Part shown: positions 1-7,405 of the stretch, in pieces | How positions within the stretch are numbered: the stretch's first letter is position 1 | Layout of the letters: the number at the start of each line of letters is the position of its first letter | Assembly (NCBI GenBank): GCA_900128585.1 | Contig: LT642534.1 | Span: 1 to 15,148, forward strand | Direction: 5' to 3' | Length of the DNA stretch: 15,148 nucleotides | Source: Stramenopiles sp. TOSAG23-3 | Taxonomy: Eukaryota > Sar | Notes under the pieces: model-generated | Database searches by the model: none | Told to the model about the DNA's origin: nothing | The model's input: the letters and a program-made list of their open reading frames with translations, nothing else | Translations under genes and position numbers: made by a program

Positions 1-74
1 CGTTTGCATCTGGCTGTGGATGTTTTTCACCGCGGCCTGGCCCTTGTTGTAGATTTCCCCGACTTTCTTTTTCC
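1..74. repeat. Left arm of a perfect 74-bp inverted repeat
   Basis: These 74 bases are the exact reverse complement of 1236-1309, inside the gene that begins just to the right. Identity ends sharply at 74/75 and may continue beyond the left edge of the window. The arm carries an in-frame stop (50-52) relative to the downstream gene and makes no sense as a promoter or exon. A perfect copy of coding sequence in inverted orientation about 1.2 kb away is typical of fold-back chimeras or misassembly. A very recent genuine inverted duplication is the alternative. Confidence 0.9.
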
Positions 75-76
75 TT

Positions 77-2372
77 GGACTTGTGCTGTTGTGCATCCTC
101 GTATGGGGGTCCTCGGCGGACCGGTTGCGTGCGCAATCGAAGCATTCGAAGGCCGTGTTTGGAAGAAAATTGGGAGAAGGCGAGATGGGGAAGGAAGAAC
201 TGGTAGAGCTCGAGTGCCCGACGGACGAGGCGTGCACGGTACCGACGAAGGTGTCGTTACTGAACCCGCAAACGATGAAGGCGCTGCGCTCCGTAAAGGT
301 TGAAAAGATAGAGGACGAAGTCACCGTGGGGGCGGTCGAGGACAGCGAGGGCGAGCTCCCGATGTTTCAACGGCCAACGTTCAAAGTCACGTTCAAGCAC
401 AAGGTCATCGGGCTCCGGGTGGTCTCGTCGTCCGCAGTCCTTGTGTTCCGGCAACAGGCGAACAATGGCGAAAAGCATTTGCCCGAGCTGTACATCAGCC
501 GGCACAAACCAACGAGCGGGCTCTCGCCCACCGCGCTGATCTCCATCACCCAACGCTTACTCGCACTGTACGAGGCCGCGTTGGTCGACGCCGCCCGAGG
601 CTCCGACGACGTGTTCGATTCTGGGGCGCTTGCGACGTACGTGTTCGCTCCGGCCGTCAAGTACTGGAAGCAAACGGTCATGCACACGCTCAAGCATCTG
701 GGGGAGAAAGGATACAGAGACTCGGAGGGGAAGTGGCAGAAGGTCCAGGCGGCCGACCTTGACCTGGCACAGCATGTCCCTGTGGCACTGTGCGACACCT
801 TCACGGAGTACCAATACTGGTCGTCGGCGATCGAAGAGATATTCATCACGTCCCGGTCGGTGAAAGAGCGGGACGAGCGGGTCAAGAAACTCTTCGAAGT
901 GGGGGCACCGGACAAGCTTCCTGAAAAATGGAGCCTTCCCGCCGAGTTCGAGCCTTGCAGGGACGACGGGGAGTTCGCAGCGGGGGGCATCGCAAATGTT
1001 CTGTCTCTTCGCGAAAACGGTATGTTGGCCCCTGGGGAATCCGTCGTCGCGACGAACCTCGTCGAGGCGTACGAAACCGGTGCCCTGCTCCCGGAGATCT
1101 TGACCGCTCCGCTGCAGTCCGGGCCGAACCGAAAGCTGCAGCCCCACGAGACGCCACCCGCGGCGTCGAACCTGGACGACTTGGACGGCGGCCTGATGGT
1201 CGCGTTCGTGGAAAAGAATGCCTTCTTGGACGATGGGAAAAAGAAAGTCGGGGAAATCTACAACAAGGGCCAGGCCGCGGTGAAAAACATCCACAGCCAG
1301 ATGCAAACGGACGCAGGTCGCAAGAACTTGATGGACAACGCCAAGAAGCACTTGCTCACCGAGAAGCACCAGGACGACTCGAAAGGGTTTAAGATCGGGA
1401 TGTCGTACGAACAGTACCAGATGGGCGCCGGAAAGGGCAGGCACCAGGTGGCGTACCTCAACATGGACGTCATGCGGCGGCACGACAAAAAACACAAACA
1501 GCTCATGGAGGCCTCCAAAGGATTCGGGAGGTTTAGCAAAGAGGCAAAACGGCTCCGGAACGAGCTCGTCGACCTGCGGGACCCTTTGACCGGTTGGCAC
1601 GTTGACATCGACAAGATGGTCAAAGGAAACCTGAAAGCAGGCAAGGCATCAATGGCAAGGTGTGGCATTACGCTGAAGCGCGGAGCGTTCAAGGGAGGCT
1701 TTACCGTGACCGGGCAAGCCCAAGTGGTGGACATTTTCCAGAAAGACCCGGAGACGGGGAAACGGAACATCAAGGACAAACTGTCAAACCTCGCGAGCAT
1801 CGCCCCCAAGGCGTCGTTTCTAGGGTTTTTCTCGTTCGACAAAGTATTGAAGAGCGGGACCAAAATAACGTGCGGCGTGTACGTCGCGAAAACCGTGAAG
1901 GCATTCGGGTTAGGGCATTCCACCGAGGTTCGCGGGCAGGTGGATATTAGAGGGAAGGACGGGTGGTGGGTGTCTACGAAATACGGCACGGAAACGGACG
2001 GCGTAACGGGGGAGAAGACGGAATTCGTCAAAGGGAAGTTCAGGGACACCAACGCCTTTGGTATCACTGGCTTGTTGGTCGATGCCAACCTTGGGTTCCA
2101 AGTAAATAGAAACGCACAAGGGCACATTGACCTGAAGAAAACGAGAGGAGGGGAAATCGCCGATTTATGTTAGTTACCACCCTACCTTTGAGCCCAAATG
2201 GTTGAAAGATTATAGGAACTTCCAGGATTTGGGGACGACTTCTTTCACATCTTTTAAGCAGTCAGCAGGGGCGAACTTGGCAATCGAAGCGTACCACAAA
2301 TCCACGCACCAAATCCGCGATTGGACCAATGATGTGAAGCAGCATTGGAAGTCCGTGAAGCTGGGGGCGTAA
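77..2372 (+). CDS. Orphan hypothetical protein, 5' incomplete, one frameshift near the 3' end
   Basis: I do not recognise this protein. The first in-frame ATG is at 185 (purine at -3, G at +4), giving 662 residues to the stop at 2171-2173. Sequence 77-184 is also open and GC-rich like coding DNA, and it encodes a hydrophobic stretch (LVLLCILVWGSSA) resembling a signal-peptide core with a cleavage site, so the real start probably lies left of the 74/75 junction. There is a lysine-rich, helical-looking stretch around 1239-1500. Past about 1640 come alternating hydrophobic/polar, glycine-rich segments that suggest beta structure. After the stop, the +1 frame continues as convincing protein from the 2136-2170 overlap to TAA at 2370-2372 (starting SPIYVSYHPTFEPKW), so the frame 1 stop is probably not the true end. 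A one-base error or mutation in the A/G runs at 2138-2156 explains this most simply. A 49-nt GT-AG intron (2102-2150) would also restore frame. Confidence 0.75.
1236..1309. repeat. Right arm of the 74-bp inverted repeat, within coding sequence
   Basis: This is the source copy of the segment found inverted at 1-74. Here it fits the reading frame of the surrounding gene (a lysine-rich segment including NKGQAAVKNIHSQMQ). It is therefore the native copy, and the arm at the window edge is the displaced one. Confidence 0.85.
2136..2170 (+). other. Reading-frame break in the orphan gene
   Basis: Upstream codons are in the frame with positions 2 mod 3. Downstream protein-like sequence is in the frame 0 mod 3. 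The downstream frame has a TGA at 2133-2135 and the upstream frame has a TAG at 2171-2173, so the switch must fall between them. The interval holds AAAA and GGGG runs, typical places for a one-base sequencing or assembly insertion. Skipping one base gives a smooth join of the type KKTREEGKSPIYV. Confidence 0.65.
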
Positions 2373-2821
2373 GACAAGTGCCCCCTAGACGGAGAATAGA
2401 TTGCGTTTTAAAGTGCCAACTGGAAAAAAGAGACTCAAACCTTCACTAAAAAAAAAATTATAAAGTTATGCTTTAAGACTCTTATTTTATATCACTTATA
2501 TGAGTTCTGTTCCAACCCTATCTAATTGAAAATTCAGCTGTAACCATATTTAAACTATGATAACAATGCTTTAAAATGAGAGTCTTAAAACATACTCTAT
2601 GTAATTTGTTTGATTTGTTTTTTTCTAAACCAACATAGGAAAGTTTTAAAAGTTTTATTTTAAAAACAAGAAAAATTGGCTGTTATTTTATAGTTTTATT
2701 TTATAAATTGGTTCACACCACTCGTACCAAAATATGTGTCAAATCTCAATTCTTATTTACCAATTCAACGCATAAACACAGCATACAAAGTAGATGCAAG
2801 GATACACCCCTTACACGATCC
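2373..2821. other. Convergent 3'-3' intergenic spacer, AT-rich
   Basis: This stretch lies between the 3' ends of the orphan gene (+) and the bS21 gene (-). It is strongly AT-rich with A and T runs, and I see no credible reading frame. It must contain both 3' UTRs and polyadenylation signals. Its only recognisable structure is the inverted-repeat element at 2448-2624. Confidence 0.7.
2448..2624. repeat. MITE-like inverted-repeat element (copy A)
   Basis: The left side begins with ten A (2448-2457) and carries a 23-nt core at 2467-2489. The right side carries the reverse complement of that core at 2572-2594 and ends in a T-run at 2618-2624. The cores agree at 21 of 23 positions and contain TTTAAGACTCT. 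The same core forms the termini of the element at 6860-7154. There is no coding capacity and no clear target-site duplication. It may be a small non-autonomous transposon, or a paired 3'-end processing/termination structure. Confidence 0.6.
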
Positions 2822-3610
2822 TTAACGCCTCGCGGTGATGATGGGTTTCTGTGAGTCGTCGTCGTCGTCTTCGTCTTCGTCGTCCTGCAGAATGCCCCCA
2901 GTGGCCCAATCGTAGTCCCTCGCATCTTGCCCACCGCGAAGGAACTCCAAAGTCCCCCGCACGATTTTCGCTTCAGCCCGAACGCGCAACTCCTCCCGGT
3001 ACTTGCGCCGCCGCGTCGTTGGTTTCTCGTAGTACCCTCGGTTGTGGCGTTTCATGCTTCGCTGCTGGAACTTTTTCAGAAACCCTTCGTTTCTGAGCGT
3101 ACGCTGCACCCTGCTCTCCATAAAAAATGGGTTCGGCATTCTCTTTTTCCCGCTCTGTTCAACGCCGGCGCGACCTGTAAAGATCAACCGTTGCAACTTA
3201 TTCCCTGGGACAGTATTTTCCCATTTCTCCTGGAGGTGCCCCTCGTAAACTTCTTTCGGGGTTCGGTGCACCTTCGCCGCATATCGAACGATCCGCTCCG
3301 AGTGCGGCTTACTAAGCTGCGAGTCCAGCAGCTCAGCCTCGCTCCTCTGATCCGTTCGATTTTCAAACAGCGTCACTAGCTCCCGCCGCTTCCCCCTTCG
3401 GTTCTCCTTTCTCCTTCTGCCTTGCTTTGCGAGTTCCTTCCTCCCCGTCGCTCGTTGGTTTTGCTGCGGTATTTTCTGCTTCTTTTTTGCGAACCCTCGC
3501 GTCTGTTGTAGTTGCACGCACTCGGCGCTCCTCGCCAGGGAGGCGACGGCGCCGGGCGCAACCGGACGCCGGCCCAAGACGCCAGCGGCCGTGAACACCA
3601 GCTTGAACAT
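2822..3610 (-). CDS. Mitochondrial small-subunit ribosomal protein bS21m
   Basis: This is a predicted component of the small subunit of the mitochondrial ribosome, 262 residues from the ATG at 3608-3610. The first about 40 residues form a classical mitochondrial presequence: MFKLVFTAAGVLGRR is arginine-rich, amphipathic and free of acidic residues, ending at RGF|AKKK (residues 38-41), a typical processing site. Residues about 166-217 match the bS21 family, with an arginine-rich helix followed by GYYEKPTTRRRKYREE, the family's hallmark YEKPT segment. Bacterial bS21 is only about 70 residues, so this protein has a long basic N-terminal extension and an acidic C-terminal tail (ten residues, nearly all Asp/Glu). 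An upstream in-frame ATG at 3731-3733 has a better start context and would add 41 residues. I prefer the internal start because it puts the presequence at the N-terminus. Confidence 0.8.
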   Translation of the reverse strand: MFKLVFTAAGVLGRRPVAPGAVASLARSAECVQLQQTRGFAKKKQKIPQQNQRATGRKELAKQGRRRKENRRGKRRELVTLFENRTDQRSEAELLDSQLSKPHSERIVRYAAKVHRTPKEVYEGHLQEKWENTVPGNKLQRLIFTGRAGVEQSGKKRMPNPFFMESRVQRTLRNEGFLKKFQQRSMKRHNRGYYEKPTTRRRKYREELRVRAEAKIVRGTLEFLRGGQDARDYDWATGGILQDDEDEDDDDDSQKPIITARR

Positions 3611-5099
3611 TGATAAGAGTAAACTTACAACGTTTCTATCCCCGAGTTCAAAAATGGTACTCTTCGTCCACAACCTAACGTTCTGTCGCAATTGGAAATC
3701 GAATCCATGGTTGGTTGATTGTTTGTCACTCATTTCTTCTCATCGGAATTGGAGAAGAATTGGAGATGATTTGGAAAAAAAGATGATGATTTTTTTATTA
3801 TTAATAAAAAAATAATTATTAAATAATAAAAAAAAGATGCTAGGGTTAGTGTGAGGGTAAGACGCACAAGAAAAATGACTGGAGGGGGAACTAAGTAAGG
3901 ATTCATTTACATTTTAGTAATCTCATAAATACAAAATTCATCATTAAACGTATATTCAAATGAAAACAACAATACCCTTACCCTTAATACTGATAACGTA
4001 TAAAACATAATAATGTCTTATTAATACGTATTATAAAATGAGTTAATATTATAGATAGTTAATGTAATATTATTATAAAAGACCTTTAAGTCGAAAGAAT
4101 TGAATCGTCACTTCTTTTTTTGGTTCAATTCTTTTGGTGACTTTGTGACCACTCAGTATTGAAATTGAAATTGAAATCCATCCAATCGAATCGAATTATA
4201 TTTGAACATTTAGACTATGATTTATTGTGTTATAATTAATTTTATTATATTTAGACTATGCCTAAATGTAATATTTAAAATATATTTACCTATTTGATGT
4301 TCTTTTGAAGAATATTTAATGAAATATAAAATGAGTTTTATTCATATTTTATTTGATATTTTGTCCTATATAATATATCTTCTTCCTTTTTTTCATTTAA
4401 TTGGCGAATTAAGCCATTTTATTAAGGAATGCTTGTTTATCTTGTATCGCTACTGTGTTCATACCAATGGATTTCACCGAAATTGTATGTTTATTTTATT
4501 CAATGAAAAAAGAGACAAAGTATTCAAACTAAACAATACATCTCACACCATACGAAAAGAGGACATGATTATAAAGATGCATTTTAATCCTTAAATAGTA
4601 GATGATTTCGCATGAAATCGCGATCTTTTTTGACTGGACTGGAAAATATTTAAATGTTACTTAATTATACTTTTAAATCCAAATATGTTTTGTTCGTCGA
4701 TAATTGTAGAAACGTTTTGTTTATAATGATTAGTTTAGTCATGCGTTTAACCTTGGTTTGAAAAAGTATCTTTTTTTTTTGCCCCTCCTCCTCCTCCTTT
4801 TTCGAGGAATCAAGTGAAGGCAAAACAACCGACCTGGCCTGACATCCTGACATTAGTTACGTATCTAGTATCGGTAGATTGTAAGGTTTAACGAAACAGT
4901 AGTCTTTCTAAGATACGTTTCGATGTATAGATGGTATAAGAAAAGAAACCGTCTTGTTTTCATACATCATACATAGTTATATTTTCCTGCATTAGGTTTA
5001 GGACCAACGCAGCCAGAACCACAGCCACAAACGCACATACGTAAGCACCGTCGTCCTGGCACAGTCAAATACACACACTACGCAACACGGAACATCAAT
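3611..5099. other. Divergent intergenic spacer, AT-rich, presumed promoters
   Basis: This lies between the divergent bS21m and PGDH genes and should hold both promoters and 5' UTRs. Composition is AT-rich throughout, except for the stretch immediately before the PGDH start. I see an 11-bp inverted repeat (4094-4104 with 4124-4134), a 12-bp direct repeat ATTTAGACTATG (4208-4219 and 4249-4260), short GAAATT repeats near 4160-4180, and a pyrimidine tract with CCTCCTCCTCCTCC (about 4771-4801). A 91-codon open frame at 4319-4594 is rich in Phe, Ile and Leu and looks like chance AT-rich translation. No tRNA or snRNA was recognised. Confidence 0.6.
4094..4134. repeat. Short inverted repeat, potential hairpin
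   Basis: AAAGAATTGAA at 4094-4104 is perfectly complementary to TTCAATTCTTT at 4124-4134, with a 19-nt loop rich in T. It sits in the non-coding divergent spacer, far from either start codon. It could be a cruciform or an old repeat remnant, and no function is evident. Confidence 0.5.
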
Positions 5100-6346
5100 A
5101 TGAACAAGCTCTTTAAAATAGGAACAATTAACAACATATCCCGCATCGGGTTGAACCGTTTCGAACGCTCGAGGTACATTGTACACGCGTTGGACGGGGA
5201 CGACGACTTCGTAGAGGATCCGATGGCCCTTATGCTTCGCAGCCACAAGCTGCAACCGGACCAAGTGTCCAGGAGCGTCACCGCGATTGCCCGCTGTGGG
5301 GCTGGGACGAACAACATCCCAGTCAACGAGATGACCGCCCGCGGCATCCCAGTCTTTAACACCCCTGGCGCAAATGCCAACTCTGTGAAAGAGCTTGTCC
5401 TTACCGGTCTCTTCTTGTCTTCTCGTAATATCGTCGGTGGGATCAACCACGTCCAGCAACTGACCGACACCAAAGGGTTCGAGCACGCCGGCTCCAGGGT
5501 AGAAAAGGACAAGAAAATGTTTGCCGGCCAAGAGGTGAAAGGGAAGACCCTCGGGGTCGTTGGGTTGGGGGCCATTGTGTAGGGTACGACCCTGCCCTGA
5601 CGGTGGAAGCCGCGTGGAACCTGAGCGGGGAGAAGGTCAAGCGGTACAGCGACATCGAATCGGTCATCGCCGCCGCCGACTACGTGTCCCTTCATTTGCC
5701 CGTCATCAAGGGCGTCACGGAAAAGATTATTGGTGCCGACCTGATTCGCCAAATGCGCCCGAACTGTAACCTGTTGAACTTCTCTCGAGGGGAGCTTGTC
5801 GACCACGATGCCCTTCGGGCCGCATTCGACAGTGGGGCCCTCCAGGGGACCTACGTCACCGATTTCCCCCACGGCAGTGTGCAAGGCCACTCGCAGTGCA
5901 TTGGTATCCCCCACTTGGGTGCAAGCACGGAAGAGGCCGAAGAAAACAGCGCCGCCATGGCTGCCGACACGATCACCGACTTTTTGGAGACAGGAACCAT
6001 TAAAAATAGTGTGAACTTCCCGACGACCATCTTGAAGAAGCGAAAGCCAGAAACGAGCCGCATCTGCTTGGTCAACGAGAACCAGTCCGGTATGTTGGCC
6101 AAAGTCAACAACGTTATCTCAGACATTGGCCTGAACATTGATCAGCAAATCAATACAAGTCGAGAAAAGGTTGCGTACAACGTCATCGATGTGGACGACG
6201 ACATTTCAAAGGAACAGTTTACTCCTATTCACGACACCCTGAACGCCATTGAAGGGGTATTGTCCGTGCGCATTATTGCTGGCGATGACCGTACCGCGCA
6301 CTCGTACCGGGCGGAGGCCTTCCCCCGCGAACTTAGCCGCATCTAA
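5100..6346 (+). CDS. D-3-phosphoglycerate dehydrogenase, disrupted at the NAD-binding loop
   Basis: The enzyme oxidises 3-phosphoglycerate to 3-phosphohydroxypyruvate with NAD, the first step of serine synthesis. No targeting peptide is visible, so it is probably cytosolic. The ATG at 5100 has A at -3, and no in-frame ATG exists back to a stop at 4974. The N-terminal half shows family segments (RCGAGTNNIPV, FNTPGANANSVKELVL) and reaches GKTLGVVGLGAI, the start of the Rossmann GxGxxG loop, then stops at 5580-5582. The rest resumes in another frame at about 5579 (VGYDPALTVEAAW). It includes the catalytic-arginine segment NFSRGELVD, the substrate-domain sequence YVTDFP, the catalytic-histidine segment PHLGASTEEAEEN, and a C-terminal ACT domain (about 6055-6205; SGMLAKVNNVISDIGLNID). 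Compared with the family, roughly 15 residues (third glycine and following helix) are missing with a frame change, consistent with a deletion of about 46 nt. It is a pseudogene, a damaged allele or an assembly error. Confidence 0.85.
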
Positions 6347-7405
6347 GTGTCCATATGCGGCGCGCTGTGCCTGGGAAATGTGCTGTATTTGTCATGCACT
6401 ACGTTTCCCCGCGTGCCCACAAGTTCAGACGAAAGTTAGTAAGTACCCTACCCCATTATCGCTCCCTTCCTCCTCGGTTTGCGGCGTCCGTATGATGAAA
6501 ATCCTGTTTAATCGACAACGAACACGACGGCTTCACGGCCATTGGGTATTAAATACCACATGAGATTTCTTTGATGGATCGATCCGCTTTCACTGAACCC
6601 TCTTCTTTCGCTGCTTGTATTCAAGCCAACTAACACATCATTCGTAATTTCAAAATTATGCAGCCCCGTATGTGTACGTGAAAACAGTAGACTAGTCGGT
6701 CGCGTGTAATATATTAAGGAAGACAAGAAGCCCCCGAATTCGCGAGTCGGAGTGAAGCATCCTTTATTAAAAATTGAAAACTTATTCCAATATTTCATGT
6801 ACTGCAGTTAAACTTATGTGAATATGAAAACAAATTAAAAATATTAAAAAACATATTATAAAAAAAAACTAATTATATAGTATTGTTTTAAGACTCTCAT
6901 TTTCAATCAAATACTATATATAACTTTAAAAAAAAAACTAATGCTACTATATAACACTTATACCAAGTCAATTATGGAACACCACAAGACGAGATGGTAC
7001 GAAGTTTTGAAGATTATAAATTGGGAACTGGGTCGAATGATACGATATCGTAGGAACGACAAAGGAGGTACCGACCGACTTTAAGTGATATGATATGAAT
7101 AATTTGGGATAATCCTGAGAGTCTTAAAACATACTATATCATTAGTTTTTTTTTGTAAGAATACACTTCATGATATTCATCAGGATGCGTTTATTTAATT
7201 AAGTTTTTTATCTTCCTCTTAAGCTAAGCTTTATATCCCTAAAATATAACTGCCATGTTAATGTTTTCTTTTTTTAAATCTTTATTGAAGAGAGGTTTAA
7301 GAATCTTACGCGTATGATAATATTAAGAATTTACGGAACTGTAAAAGGTACGATATACGATTTTACGAATTAATTACCCGAGTGGTTTCACAGTATACAT
7401 CTCAG
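6347..7405. other. Convergent 3'-3' intergenic spacer
   Basis: This lies between the 3' ends of PGDH (+) and the EH scaffold (-). The first about 200 bases are of mixed composition, the likely PGDH 3' UTR. From about 6700 onward it is AT-rich. An antisense open frame at 6508-6798 has no recognisable protein features. The dominant structure is the inverted-repeat element at 6860-7154. I see no RNA gene. Confidence 0.65.
6860..7154. repeat. MITE-like element with about 40-bp terminal inverted repeats (copy B)
   Basis: The left terminus (6860-6899) and the reverse complement of the right terminus (7116-7154) align over about 40 positions with one substitution and one single-base indel. Each runs from an A-run through AACTAAT and ATATAGTAT to TTTTAAGACTCTCA. 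The 295-bp element has no coding capacity. Its inner half is unrelated to copy A, but the termini share the AAGACTCT core. A second partial terminus-like motif (A-run plus ACTAATGCTACTATATA) lies at about 6928-6954. No target-site duplication is certain because the ends are homopolymers. Confidence 0.7.

Noticed and set aside
1-303. 99-codon frame starting at position 4
   Set aside because: It begins in the inverted copy of coding sequence and runs out of frame through the orphan gene; it is an artefact of the junction.
557-2127. Two long minus-strand open frames (557-1600 and 1258-2127)
   Set aside because: They are shadows of the orphan plus-strand gene; there are no domain signals and they overlap each other. 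The plus frame has better composition and continues beyond both.
3840-3990. Telomere-like TAGGGTTAG and CCCTTACCCTTA fragments
   Set aside because: There are only one to two units in each orientation with no array; this is within chance for AT-rich DNA and is not an interstitial telomere.
4121-4140. GGTTCAATTC resembling a tRNA T-arm
   Set aside because: No A-box, anticodon arm or acceptor stem could be placed upstream; the sequence is one arm of a simple inverted repeat.
4319-4594. 91-codon frame in the divergent spacer, rich in Phe/Ile/Leu
   Set aside because: Its base composition equals the AT-rich spacer, there is no recognisable motif beyond generic hydrophobicity, and there are AT-biased codons unlike all real genes here.
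5078-5914. 278-codon minus-strand frame over PGDH
   Set aside because: The plus strand encodes unmistakable PGDH and ACT motifs; the antisense translation has none.
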